From: Sphingomonas sp. LC-1
Lineage (GTDB): Bacteria; Pseudomonadota; Alphaproteobacteria; Sphingomonadales; Sphingomonadaceae
DNA length: 64,000 nt
Assembly (NCBI RefSeq): GCF_025371035.1
Contig: NZ_JANZXB010000008.1
Span: forward strand, 150,707-214,706
Direction: 5' to 3'
Shown: positions 36,546-45,799 of the stretch, in pieces
How the letters are laid out: the number at the start of each line of letters is the position of its first letter
Position numbering within the stretch: the first letter of the stretch is position 1
The notes under the pieces: generated by a model
The model's input: the letters and a program-made list of their open reading frames with translations, nothing else
What the model was told of the DNA's origin: nothing
Databases searched by the model: none
Made by a program: the position numbers and the translations under genes

Positions 36546-36740
36546 GGCCTCTTTACCGGGCCGAAACGATTGCCGGGGCATTCCGTTTGCCGGCAAAGCA
36601 CAGTATAGCCGCGCGGCGGTGAAGTAATGTTGCATTGCCGCACCAGTGTGGGAGCATAACTGTCCCATACTCGTTGGTGGGGTTGCCATGTACCGGTCTC
36701 CGTGCCATGGCCTCACTGGCATATCTTAAGGGAGTTCGAC

Positions 36741-36971
36741 ATGCGTCTTGGGAAGTTTCTCGTCGCCGCTGCCGCCGTTTCGATGACCGTCGCTCCGGCG
36801 ATGGCTGCGAACCCGGCTGCCAGCCTCTCGGTTTCGAAGTCGGTTCGCGCTTCGGCTCCGGCCGCCAAGAAGAACGGCCTGGCCGGCGGTGGCATCCTGG
36901 TTGCGGTTCTCGCAGCTGCTGCCGTTGTTGCGGGCATCGTTGTGGTCGCCGATTCGGACGACAGCAACTAA
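36741..36971 (+). CDS. Small secreted/membrane protein
   Basis: 76 residues. Signal peptide (MRLGKFLVAAAAVSMTVAPAMA, cleavage after AMA), a short polar stretch with two lysines, then a glycine-led hydrophobic segment (GLAGGGILVAVLAAAAVVAG) and an acidic tail DSDDSN. AAGGGAG lies 6 bases upstream. Followed by a strong terminator, so it is a monocistronic unit. Unknown function; such single-TM peptides are frequent in sphingomonads. Confidence 0.8.
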   Translation: MRLGKFLVAAAAVSMTVAPAMAANPAASLSVSKSVRASAPAAKKNGLAGGGILVAVLAAAAVVAGIVVVADSDDSN

Positions 36972-36998
36972 GTTGCTCCAGCCTCACGGCTGAAAGGA

Positions 36999-37026
36999 AT
37001 AGCGGCCTTCGGGCCGCTATTTTTTT
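36999..37026 (+). terminator. Intrinsic terminator of the small secreted-protein gene
   Basis: Stem ATAGCGGCC / GGCCGCTAT with a TTCG tetraloop, followed by six T. Confidence 0.95.
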
Positions 37027-37523
37027 GCCCTGAGACGATGACCCGAGGCAAAAGATTGCTCCGTTTGGCGCGGAACGCCGTGCGTGGCCGTGGGCGACCG
37101 AGAGGTCGGGAAGGGTCGCACGCATCGGGCGCGATCCGACATTCGACAGGCCAGCCTTCAATCCTGCCCTTCAGCGACAGATAATCGCACGATGTACGCA
37201 GGAGAAGCGTCCTGAGGCGTCGTGACCAACGAACGACACGGCACCGGATCGAAAGCGCCCTACCCCGAGGCACCCTGCTGCCGGACGATCATGATGGTTC
37301 AGCCAGATTGGAAGCCCGTCCGATCTCTCGACCGCAACGGCTTCCCGACAGGCATAGGCTCCTTGCTGCGGCGGTAGGAATGGCATCGATGTCGATCGGC
37401 CCTCCCGCCGTGACAGCCCCGCCTTCCGCGGCGACATGCTCTCAACGAAAAATCGCCGAAGTCCTGGTGAGGACTCCGACGATCGCATTTCGGTCTGTCA
37501 GCCCCCTGGACGGAGCCTATCGA
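37027..37523. other. Long intergenic stretch, no supported gene
   Basis: About 500 bases. A minus-strand frame (37171-37488, 105 codons) is open but shows no recognisable domain, no good ribosome-binding sequence and a low-complexity start, so it is not called. No repeats or RNA structure were recognised. Confidence 0.5.
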
Positions 37524-38093
37524 TCAGCGGGGTGACGGCGCGCCGGGAACGCCGCCGGGGGCCCCACCGGGGATTCCGCCCATCATCGACTGCTGCGCCT
37601 GCATCTGCCGAAGCACCGACTCGGGAATGAAGTCGAGCAGCTCGACGTCGAACACCAAAGTCGAATTGGCCGGGATCTTATCGTTCGCCTGGGCACCATA
37701 GCCGATCTGCGGCGGCAGCCAGAAACGATATTTCGCACCCTTGGGCATCAGCTTCAGCGCTTCCGCGAAGCCGGGCAGAACACCCGCCAGCGGCATCGGA
37801 GCAGGCTGTTGCGACTTGTCGAAAACGGTGCCGTCGATCAGACGACCGGTATAGTTGACCAGCGCCACATCGGTTGCGGTCGGATGGGCACCGCCCTGAC
37901 CCGGCTGGATCACCTTATATTGGAGACCCGACGCCGTGGTCACAACGCCCGAACCGCGCGCCTCGCGCAACAGCGCGGCATCGCCCTGCCGCGCAAGCAG
38001 CGCCGCCAGCACGATCGCAGCGACCACCGCAACCCATATCCAGACCAGATAGGAACGCCGGACGGGACGAAGGGGAACAGCGGTTACGGACAT
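37524..38093 (-). CDS. FKBP-type peptidyl-prolyl isomerase, membrane-anchored
   Basis: 189 residues. N-terminal TM helix (LVWIWVAVVAAIVLAALLA), short linker, one FKBP domain (about 50-150) with ASGLQYKVIQPGQG, VNYTGRLIDGTVFD, IGYGAQ and IPANSTLVFDVELLD. The C-tail is rich in Met, Gln, Gly and Pro. Probably assists folding on the periplasmic side. Resembles FkpA/Mip in the domain only. Confidence 0.9.
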   Translation of the reverse strand: MSVTAVPLRPVRRSYLVWIWVAVVAAIVLAALLARQGDAALLREARGSGVVTTASGLQYKVIQPGQGGAHPTATDVALVNYTGRLIDGTVFDKSQQPAPMPLAGVLPGFAEALKLMPKGAKYRFWLPPQIGYGAQANDKIPANSTLVFDVELLDFIPESVLRQMQAQQSMMGGIPGGAPGGVPGAPSPR

Positions 38094-38254
38094 GCCAGCT
38101 TCTCGCTCTGTGCGTGGGCGTTGGTCGGAGCGATCAAGAGAAAGCCCCTAAAGCGCGGAAAGCCGACCCGCCGGAACGAATCGGCAACCATCCGGTCGAG
38201 CACTATTCCCCCGCCGATGACGGCAGCGGGACGGTCGCTCGACCGATCGGCCTA

Positions 38255-38461
38255 TTACCGTGCGCCGTCGCGCTCGGCGCGCTTGCGCTCCAGCTTGCGG
38301 GCGCGACGCACCGCGGCCGCACGCTCACGAGCGCGCTTTTCCGACGGCTTTTCATAGTGGCGACGGAGCTTCATTTCGCGATACACGCCTTCACGCTGCA
38401 GCTTCTTCTTGAGCGCGCGGAGGGCCTGATCCACATTGTTGTCGCGAACGATGATCTGCAT
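38255..38461 (-). CDS. rpsU: 30S ribosomal protein S21
   Basis: 68 residues, full length and highly basic ([21 protein letters not shown] start; Arg/Lys/Ala-rich tail). ATG 38461 gives the conserved N-terminus. Divergent from cysS. Confidence 0.96.
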   Translation of the reverse strand: MQIIVRDNNVDQALRALKKKLQREGVYREMKLRRHYEKPSEKRARERAAAVRRARKLERKRAERDGAR

Positions 38462-38691
38462 AAAAACGAATTGCTCCGGCAAAACAGGATAAAGCGGCCG
38501 CAGAATACTGTGGCCGCATCGTTGGGCGCTCCTAGCAGCGCGGTCGGCTGAATACAACCCGTTGGATCGCAATTCGCTCCCGCCCGCACCCCGGTGCAAC
38601 GAAATGAACGCCGATGTCATGTCCCAGCCATGCTGCCGTGATGCGGGGACTCTTATGGATGCTCTCGTCCGGCCACCTCCCGTACGCCGGA

Positions 38692-38800
38692 CACCCTGAC
38701 ATGTTCATGGGCCTTTCAGGCCTGGGAACGAAACAGACGCGATGCCTCCCCTGTCATCGCGTCGGCCCCGGTCCCGCTTCCACCGGACCGGGGCCCCCTT
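38692..38800 (+). promoter_or_regulatory. Candidate leader region of cysS (short Cys-containing frame plus hairpin)
   Basis: A frame starting ATG 38701 or 38707 encodes ...TRCLPCHRV..., with two cysteine codons three apart. It runs into a perfect 11-bp stem GGCCCCGGTCC / GGACCGGGGCC (38764-38774 with 38785-38795) followed by CCCCTTTC, 17 bases before the cysS start. The arrangement resembles amino-acid attenuators, but the T-run is poor. Confidence 0.3.
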
Positions 38801-38816
38801 TCGGGGCGAAGCAGAC

Positions 38817-40289
38817 ATGGCTAAGGCACAGGCCATGACCGCGTCCCACAACCCGACGACCCCGCTGATCCTGTACAACAGCCTGACCCGCGCGACGGAG
38901 ACGTTCCGGCCGATCGATCCCGCGAATGTCCGCGTCTATTCCTGCGGCCCGACCGTCTATAATTATGCGCATATCGGCAATTTGCGTGCCTATGTCTTCA
39001 CCGACACGCTGTCGCGCGTGCTGCGGTGGAAGGGCTGGCCGCTGACCCATATCATCAACATCACCGATGTCGGGCATCTGACCTCGGACGCGGATGCGGG
39101 CGATGACAAGATGGAGGCTGCCGCGAAAAAGAGCGGCCAGGACATCTGGGCGATCGCGGACCATTATACCCGGGCTTTCAAGCAGAATTTGAAGGATCTG
39201 GGCATCGCCGACCCGTCCCGCTTTCCGCTGGCGACCGACCATGTTCCGCAGATGATCGAATTCGCCAAGGCGATCGAGGCCAAGCATTGCTACCGCCTGC
39301 CCGACGGCCTGTATTTCGACGTGACGACGGTGCCCGATTATGGACGCCTGGCGCGTCATCAGGACGACGAAGGCGAAAGCCGGATCGATCCGGTCGCGGG
39401 CAAGCGGCACCCTGCCGACTTCGCCATCTGGCGCGCCTCCGCACCGGGCGAACATCGCCAGATGGAGTGGGACAGCCCGTGGGGCCGCGGCGCACCCGGC
39501 TGGCATCTGGAATGCTCGGTGATGAGCAAACAATATCTCGGTGCGCAGTTCGATATCCATACCGGCGGCATCGATCACCGCGAAATCCATCATCCCAATG
39601 AGATCGCGCAGAACCAGGCGCATGAATGCTCGGCCGAGACCGGCGCGAACATCTGGATGCACAACAACTTCCTGGTCGACCGGACCGGCAAGATGTCCAA
39701 ATCCTCCGGCCAGTTCCTGACCCTCCAGACGCTGATCGATCGCGGTTTCCACCCGCTCGCCTATCGCCTGATGTGCCTTCAGGCCCATTATCGGTCGGAA
39801 ATGGAGTTTGGCTGGGACGGCCTGGCCGCCGCGCAGGTACGGCTGAAGCGACTGGTCCAGACGGTCGAGGGGCTGCGCGCCCGCGCCGATGCCCCCGAAA
39901 AGGGCGACGCCACCGCCTATCGCGAACGACTCGACACCGCGCTGTCGGACGACCTGGCGACGCCGCGCGCCCTGCCGGTGCTGGACGAAATGCTGAGCGA
40001 CAAGAAGCTCTCGCCGGGTGTACGGCTGGCGGCGCTGGCCGACTTCGAAGCGACGCTCGGCCTGCCCCTGACCACGCTGACCCGCGCCAACCTGCGCATG
40101 CGCCCCAAGGATGCGACCTTGGACGAGGCGACCATCGAATCGCATCTGGCCGATCGCCGCGCCGCGCGGGCGGATAAGGATTTCGCCCGGTCGGATGCGA
40201 TTCGCGACACGCTGCTCGCCGCCGGGGTCGAGGTGATGGACGGCGATCCGCTGGGTTGGGACTGGAAGCCCGCGCCGTCGGAGGGGTGA
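38817..40289 (+). CDS. cysS: Cysteinyl-tRNA synthetase
   Basis: 490-residue class Ia synthetase. Motifs: YSCGPTVYNYAHIGNLRAYVF (HIGH-type HIGN and first zinc Cys), GGIDHREIHHPNEIAQ with HLECS (zinc ligands), and GKMSKSSGQF (KMSKS). ATG 38817 or 38835 could be the start; the core begins soon after both. Confidence 0.96.
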   Translation: MAKAQAMTASHNPTTPLILYNSLTRATETFRPIDPANVRVYSCGPTVYNYAHIGNLRAYVFTDTLSRVLRWKGWPLTHIINITDVGHLTSDADAGDDKMEAAAKKSGQDIWAIADHYTRAFKQNLKDLGIADPSRFPLATDHVPQMIEFAKAIEAKHCYRLPDGLYFDVTTVPDYGRLARHQDDEGESRIDPVAGKRHPADFAIWRASAPGEHRQMEWDSPWGRGAPGWHLECSVMSKQYLGAQFDIHTGGIDHREIHHPNEIAQNQAHECSAETGANIWMHNNFLVDRTGKMSKSSGQFLTLQTLIDRGFHPLAYRLMCLQAHYRSEMEFGWDGLAAAQVRLKRLVQTVEGLRARADAPEKGDATAYRERLDTALSDDLATPRALPVLDEMLSDKKLSPGVRLAALADFEATLGLPLTTLTRANLRMRPKDATLDEATIESHLADRRAARADKDFARSDAIRDTLLAAGVEVMDGDPLGWDWKPAPSEG

Positions 40290-40315
40290 GCCCCCCTCCC
40301 CCGGCTATTTCGAGA

Positions 40316-40630
40316 TCAGCGTCGTCCGCGCGGTGACCGCATCCTCAGGCCGATGAACAGCACGGTCGGCCAGAACATGGTGTTGGCGATGTCGCCCAGC
40401 GTGTCCGTCCAGCGCCACGACCCGTAATGCAGGCGGTCGAGTATCTCATTGGCCGCTTCCGCCAACGCGACGCAGGCCAGCGGGATCGGCGTCGCCAGCG
40501 ATTTGCGGGTCAGGATTCGCGCCAGGAACAGCACCGCCATGCCCGCATGAACGTGCAGCAGGCTATCGGCCATGCCGGTTCCGTCACCGACCCATTGGAT
40601 GAAGTCGGCATAGCGTGCGGGAATATCCAT
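40316..40630 (-). CDS. Small VanZ-like membrane protein (paralogue of 31880-32236)
   Basis: 104 residues with three hydrophobic segments and conserved HVHAGMAVL, AEAANEILDRL and WTDTLGDIANTMFWPTVLF. The polar residues in the same spacing recur in the protein encoded at 31880-32236. Convergent with cysS; upstream is an M48 peptidase gene on the same strand. Unknown function. Confidence 0.75.
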   Translation of the reverse strand: MDIPARYADFIQWVGDGTGMADSLLHVHAGMAVLFLARILTRKSLATPIPLACVALAEAANEILDRLHYGSWRWTDTLGDIANTMFWPTVLFIGLRMRSPRGRR

Positions 40631-40684
40631 GATCGCGCCCTTGCCGTGCATCAGAGCCGGAGACAATCCCTATCCCCCCGTGCT

Positions 40685-41716
40685 TTACTGCAACGGTGCG
40701 GCGGCGCGGTCGAGCAAAGCCGGGCGATAGGGGGTCGGCGCGTCCGCCGGGATGGCTGCGATCTCCGCCGCCACGGCGTCGGCGCGGGCGGAGGAGGAGG
40801 GATGCGTCCGGCTACGGAACAGCCCGCCATCGACCTCGCCGCCATGCTCGCGCCAGAAGCGCACCGCATCGTGGGGATCGTAACCGGCATTGCGCATCAG
40901 GATGACGCCCAGCAGATCGGCCTCGGTCTCGGTCTGACGGAACAGCCGCCCATTGCGGCCGAATTCGGACAATAGGCCCCGCTTCACACCCGCCGCGTCC
41001 AGCCGATCGCGGTGATGCAGAATATTATGCGAGAATTCATGCGCGACCACCACCGCGATCATGCGATCGTCGAACCGCTCGAAAAAGCGCGATCCGATCT
41101 GGACGATGTCGCCATCCGCCGACGCCGACAGGCCGGGGCCCATCATCATCTCGAAGCGGGAGCGGCATCCCGGCTGGGCCGGTATCGTCACCTCCCGGCG
41201 CTGGCCATGCCGTAACAGCGTCAGGCGTAACGGGTGGTCGGCGGGTTCGGCGGCGATCTGTCGCTGGGCGGAGTCGCGAGTCGCGGTGCTGGCCTGATTC
41301 GCGCCCGCCGGACTGACCGTAAGGGGCTTGCCGTCGACTGCTTCGATCGTGTCATCGGCCTCCACCCCGGCCTTGGCGGCGGCGCTTCCCGGCACCACGG
41401 CCTCGACCGCGACCGGCCCCTCGAAACCGAACAGCGCGGGCAGTTGCTTGCGCACGCCAGGGTCATATTGGTCGATGGCGTGGACGATCAATCCCGGTGT
41501 CGGCGCGACGTCGCGGCACAGGGCGGCATTGGCCGTCGCCAGCCGCCAGGCGATCGACGCCAGCCGCAAGTCGGCCTCGCGCATCGCCGCGAACAGCGCG
41601 CCGTCATCGCTTTGCTCCGCCACGGCCGGTATCGCGGCCGGCGCCTGGGGCGGCACGGCCAGCAAAAAGGCGGACAGGGCGACGAACGCCGACGACAGGA
41701 TGGAGACACGCGACAT
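40685..41716 (-). CDS. M48-family zinc metalloprotease with PDZ-like domain
   Basis: 343 residues. Signal peptide or TM at 1-26 ([16 protein letters not shown]). A PDZ-like domain at about 95-175 ([23 protein letters not shown]). The peptidase domain has [13 protein letters not shown] (HExxH at about 224) and [19 protein letters not shown] carrying the third zinc ligand. Periplasmic or membrane-attached quality-control protease by analogy with HtpX/YcaL-type M48 proteins; not assigned further. Confidence 0.88.
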   Translation of the reverse strand: MSRVSILSSAFVALSAFLLAVPPQAPAAIPAVAEQSDDGALFAAMREADLRLASIAWRLATANAALCRDVAPTPGLIVHAIDQYDPGVRKQLPALFGFEGPVAVEAVVPGSAAAKAGVEADDTIEAVDGKPLTVSPAGANQASTATRDSAQRQIAAEPADHPLRLTLLRHGQRREVTIPAQPGCRSRFEMMMGPGLSASADGDIVQIGSRFFERFDDRMIAVVVAHEFSHNILHHRDRLDAAGVKRGLLSEFGRNGRLFRQTETEADLLGVILMRNAGYDPHDAVRFWREHGGEVDGGLFRSRTHPSSSARADAVAAEIAAIPADAPTPYRPALLDRAAAPLQ

Positions 41717-41912
41717 CGCGCCTCTGCTAGCCGCTCCGCCCCCGATCCGCAAAACCGGTCGGCGCAACCGCCAACCGCTCGGCGCAAAGCCGTATCATGC
41801 GCAACAAAGGGCGCGACTTGAGGGGCCCAAACGCCAACTTCATTGCGTATCGACAGGATTCGGCGCATGGGCAATCGGATTGATAGCCAGAAGACGAAAG
41901 AGCAGGACGACC

Positions 41913-43286
41913 ATGGCCGCGAAATGGGCCCCCGATAGCTGGACGAGTGCCGAGGCCCGCCAGCTTCCCCGCTACCCCGATCAGAACGCGCTGGACGCCG
42001 CGACCAAGACGCTGGCGACCTATCCGCCGCTGGTCTTTGCGGGCGAAGCGCGCAACCTGACCGGCGAGCTGGCCGAAGTAGCCGCGGGCCGGGGTTTCCT
42101 GCTCCAGGGCGGCGACTGCGCGGAAAGCTTTGCCGAGCATAGCGCGAACAACATTCGCGACACCTTCCGCGTCATCCTGCAGATGGCGGTCGTCCTGACC
42201 TTCGCCTCCAAGCTGCCGGTGGTGAAGCTGGGCCGCATGGCGGGCCAGTTCGCCAAGCCGCGCTCGGCCGATACCGAGGTGATCGGCGGAGTCGAGCTGC
42301 CCAGCTATCGCGGCGACAATGTCAACGACATCGCCTTCACCGCCGAAGCCCGTATTCCCGATCCCCAGCGGATGCTGCGTTCCTATGCCCAGTCGGCAGC
42401 GACGCTCAACCTGCTGCGCGCCTTCGCGCAGGGCGGCTATGCCAATCTGCATCAGGTGCATCGCTGGACCCATGACTTCATGGGCCGCAGCCCCTGGGCG
42501 CAGAAATATGCCGAGACCGCGGATCGGATCGGTGAGGCGCTGGACTTCATGGCGGCGTGCGGCATCGACCCCGCCTCGGTCCCGCAGCTTGCGCAGACCA
42601 GCTTCTACACCAGCCATGAGGCGCTGCTGCTTCCTTACGAACAGGCGCTGACCCGTCAGGATTCGCTGACCGGCGACTGGTACGACACGTCCGCGCATTT
42701 CCTGTGGATCGGTGACCGGACCCGGTTCGAGGGTTCGGCGCATGTCGAGTTCCTGCGCGGCATCGGCAATCCGATCGGCGTGAAGTGCGGCCCGAGCCTG
42801 GAGCCCGAGGCACTGCTGCGGATGCTCGACACGCTCAATCCGGGTCGGGTGCCGGGGCGGATGACGCTGATCACCCGCTATGGCCATGACAAGATCGAGG
42901 CGCATCTGCCCAAGCTGGTCCGCGCCGTCACCCGCGAGGGCCATCCGGTCGTCTGGTCGTGCGACCCGATGCACGGCAACACGATCAAGGCGGCGACCGG
43001 CTACAAGACGCGCCCCTTCGACCGGATCCTGGCCGAAGTGCGCGGCTTCTTCGCGGTTCACCGGGCCGAAGGTACGCATGCGGGCGGCATCCATGCGGAG
43101 ATGACCGGGCAGAACGTCACCGAATGCACCGGCGGCGCGATCGACGTGACCGAACAGTCGCTCGCCGACCGCTACCACACCCATTGCGACCCGCGCCTGA
43201 ATGCGGGCCAGAGCCTGGAGCTGGCATTCCTGCTGGCAGAGATGCTCAACGAGGAAATGGCCGAACGCCGCAAGGCCGCAGCCTGA
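41913..43286 (+). CDS. aroG: 3-deoxy-7-phosphoheptulonate synthase, class II
   Basis: 457-residue plant/Actinobacteria-type DAHP synthase, first enzyme of the shikimate pathway. Metal and substrate motifs: [31 protein letters not shown]-like ([13 protein letters not shown]), [11 protein letters not shown], and [10 protein letters not shown] with [15 protein letters not shown]. Class II enzymes are typical for sphingomonads. ATG 41913 after AGGACGACC. Confidence 0.95.
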   Translation: MAAKWAPDSWTSAEARQLPRYPDQNALDAATKTLATYPPLVFAGEARNLTGELAEVAAGRGFLLQGGDCAESFAEHSANNIRDTFRVILQMAVVLTFASKLPVVKLGRMAGQFAKPRSADTEVIGGVELPSYRGDNVNDIAFTAEARIPDPQRMLRSYAQSAATLNLLRAFAQGGYANLHQVHRWTHDFMGRSPWAQKYAETADRIGEALDFMAACGIDPASVPQLAQTSFYTSHEALLLPYEQALTRQDSLTGDWYDTSAHFLWIGDRTRFEGSAHVEFLRGIGNPIGVKCGPSLEPEALLRMLDTLNPGRVPGRMTLITRYGHDKIEAHLPKLVRAVTREGHPVVWSCDPMHGNTIKAATGYKTRPFDRILAEVRGFFAVHRAEGTHAGGIHAEMTGQNVTECTGGAIDVTEQSLADRYHTHCDPRLNAGQSLELAFLLAEMLNEEMAERRKAAA

Positions 43287-43298
43287 CTGACATGCCAG

Positions 43299-43333
43299 GG
43301 GCGGGGCGACGAACCGGTCGCCCCGCCCTTTTT
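43299..43333 (+). terminator. Intrinsic terminator of the DAHP synthase gene
   Basis: Stem GGGCGGGGCGAC / GTCGCCCCGCCC with a 6-base loop, then TTTTT. Confidence 0.93.
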
Positions 43334-43413
43334 GCGATTCCTGACATTTTGGCACTGTCCCGGCTTGACGCCCCCTCGCACCCCCGCTAACAGCGCCCCT
43401 CCACCGCACACGG

Positions 43414-43487
43414 CCCCTTCGTCTAGCGGTCTAGGACGTCGCCCTCTCACGGCGAAAACACGGGTTCGAGTCCCGTAGGGGTCACCA
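43414..43487 (+). tRNA. tRNA-Glu (anticodon CTC)
   Basis: Acceptor stem GGCCCCT / AGGGGTC, anticodon stem TCGCC / GGCGA around CTCTCAC (anticodon CTC), T-arm GGTTCGAGTCC, encoded CCA. 74 nt. Its 3' end is followed after about 95 bases by an integrase gene, making it the likely insertion site of the downstream element. Confidence 0.95.
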
Positions 43488-43582
43488 GCGCCCGCCAAAA
43501 TGGCGGATTTGCGCGGTTTTGACGGTCTTCACGGACGCTTTACCCATCCTTGTGTACAAAGGATGCGTACAAAGTGATCCGT

Positions 43583-45400
43583 ATGGCCACCCCTTTCAAA
43601 GATCCTCGCACCGGTATTTTCCACTTTCGACGGGTCATCCCCGCCGCACTCCGCCCATTCTTCAATGGTGCGTCGAGCGAGTATAAGCGCACCCGCAAAA
43701 CCCGCGATCCCGACGAAGCTCGCCAGCGCTACTACCCGCATGCCGTGATCTACGAGCATAAGCTCGCCGCCGCCCAGCGCGCCTTGGGCAGCCAGCAACT
43801 CCGATCGGCACGTGTGATGGTCCACGATTTTCTCGACGGACAGTCGAACGAGCAACTCCGCAGCGTGGCGCAAAAGCTTGCTGCGCTCGAGCTCGGGGCA
43901 TTCGAATATGCCAATGGCCTGACCGACCATGCGCCCGGTGCCCGCTACGACTTCGGCGTGCCGCCAGACCTTGATAATCTGCGTGATCACGCAAGCCGAA
44001 CCGCCATGCTGAACGCGGTGCCCGACTTCATCCCCCTGCCCTGGCTGGAGACGCTACAGCGGGTTGCCGCCCTCCCCACCCTCGATCCGATCGAGTGGTT
44101 GATCGCAGCGGTGGCCTCCGCGAACGCCCTCAGTTTGCCGCTGGCGCCGGAACTCTATGAGGCAATTGGTCGCGCTTACCTCGACAGGCTCTGCGCCGCC
44201 TGCGCCCTCAGCATCGATCCCGCACGGAGCCGCATCCTACCACCCTCGGTCCTTGTGACAGGTTCCGGGGCGGTCGTCCCCGCGCTCTCCCAACTCGCGA
44301 ACGAACCACAGCTGCCGACACCGCCAGTCAAGACGGTGCCGACCATCAGCCAGGTCTATGAAGCTTGGGCAAAGTTCGAGCCTCGCGACGCCAAACTCGT
44401 CGACGAGTGGCGAACCGCCGTGAATCGGTTCGTCCAGCTTCATGACGACCCACCCGTCGATCAGATCACGGCATCGATGGTACGCGCCTATCGCCGCACC
44501 TGTTCGGGACTTCCCAGTCGAGCAAAGAAGAAGGTTACCGCGCTCCCCTTGTTAGAACAGGTCGAATTAGCCGAAGCTAAGGGATTACCGAAGCTAGCGA
44601 ATGGTACCGTCAATAAGGCACTTTCAGCCATAAGGGTGACCCTCGAACACGCAGTCGAGGAAATGGAGGTCATCGAGGACAATATTGCCAAGACGGTGAA
44701 ATCCTTGCCAACAAACTCTTTGCAGGATCCGCTCCTCCCGTTCGAGCCGGAGGATATGGCAAGAATCTTTAACGCTCCTCTGCCTGAACGTGACGGGGTA
44801 GCGCCGCGAACGCTGTTCTGGGCACTGATGCTCGCCGCATTCACCGGTTGCCGCCTCGAAGAACTGGGCAAACTGCGGCCGGGCAACATCAAGACCGACG
44901 ATGGCATCCCATACATTGCCATCGAACCCGATCGTCTGCGCGTCCGCCAAGAGCAAGAGGGGCCAGCCAAGCGGATGAAGACTGCCAGCGCCAAGCGGGA
45001 CGTCCCGTTGCATTCGACGCTGCTCGAAGCGGGCTTCCTTGATATGGTGAATGCGCGCCGCGCGGAAGGCGCGGAATGGCTGTTCCCCGAACTCGAAGCC
45101 AATGCCTATGGCAGCCGGACGCAGCGCCTGTCGCGAGTGTTGAACGATTTCCTCGATGCAATCGGCCTGTCCGATCCGGAACTGGTGTTCTACTCGTTTC
45201 GTCACACCGGGAAGCGCGCCGTGCGCGGCAAGGTTCTAAGAGAAATCGTCGATTTGCTCTTCGGCCATGCAGATGGATCCGTCAGCACGCTGTATGGGCG
45301 CGGCGCCGAAATGACGGTACTCCGCGACGCCGTAGAGAAGATCCAATATCCTTCGGTCGATTGGCAACCGGTGATCGCAACGGGCCGAAAAATGACATGA
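43583..45400 (+). CDS. Site-specific tyrosine recombinase (integrase)
   Basis: 605 residues. N-terminal MATPFKDPRTGIFHFRRVIPAAL is the DUF6538-type arm-binding start common to sphingomonad/rhizobial integrases. SAM-like core-binding region about 270-380. Catalytic domain: box I arginine in TGCRLEEL (about 422), YSFRHTGKRA for box II (the first His is Tyr, as in this family), GHADGS, and nucleophile Tyr in STLYGRG (about 570). The position directly beside tRNA-Glu marks the left end of an integrated element. ATG 43583 chosen by homology; ATG 43550 is in frame upstream. Confidence 0.93.
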   Translation: MATPFKDPRTGIFHFRRVIPAALRPFFNGASSEYKRTRKTRDPDEARQRYYPHAVIYEHKLAAAQRALGSQQLRSARVMVHDFLDGQSNEQLRSVAQKLAALELGAFEYANGLTDHAPGARYDFGVPPDLDNLRDHASRTAMLNAVPDFIPLPWLETLQRVAALPTLDPIEWLIAAVASANALSLPLAPELYEAIGRAYLDRLCAACALSIDPARSRILPPSVLVTGSGAVVPALSQLANEPQLPTPPVKTVPTISQVYEAWAKFEPRDAKLVDEWRTAVNRFVQLHDDPPVDQITASMVRAYRRTCSGLPSRAKKKVTALPLLEQVELAEAKGLPKLANGTVNKALSAIRVTLEHAVEEMEVIEDNIAKTVKSLPTNSLQDPLLPFEPEDMARIFNAPLPERDGVAPRTLFWALMLAAFTGCRLEELGKLRPGNIKTDDGIPYIAIEPDRLRVRQEQEGPAKRMKTASAKRDVPLHSTLLEAGFLDMVNARRAEGAEWLFPELEANAYGSRTQRLSRVLNDFLDAIGLSDPELVFYSFRHTGKRAVRGKVLREIVDLLFGHADGSVSTLYGRGAEMTVLRDAVEKIQYPSVDWQPVIATGRKMT

Positions 45401-45799
45401 GAACCAGCGCGGCGAGCCAAACTTCACGTCGCTGCATGAGATATGTATCTCGCCCTGATGGACGACAATGAGCGGCGGCTACCGACCAACTCAAGTCTTT
45501 CCGGCGAAGCCCCAAAAATGTCAGCTCACGCCGGAATCGGTCATAATAGGTCCTGAAAGCAAACGGGCGGGTACGCGCCATTTCCCGCCTTTCGACAGCG
45601 ATACCGCCGCGCCCGAGAGCGGACGGTTGAACAATGGCGGGATCTGGGACGCGGCAGTGCCTGCAACACGGCCTGAATGGCAGTCCTGAGCGACTTTGGT
45701 AATCAACCCGCCGTTCGCTTGGCGCGGCTCACCCGCACCGTGCAGGGAGCTGCTGATGACATATTGAGCTATCTCAGAAGAGTGAAGCAAGCACGAGTA
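45401..45799. other. Non-coding gap between integrase and protease gene
   Basis: About 400 bases between the converging integrase and protease genes. A minus-strand open frame (45521-45790) carries no recognisable domain. No clear terminator hairpin with T-run was found. Possibly remnant DNA. Confidence 0.45.

Noticed and set aside
37171-37488. 105-codon minus-strand open frame
   Set aside because: Low-complexity start, no domain, no ribosome-binding site; listed as intergenic.
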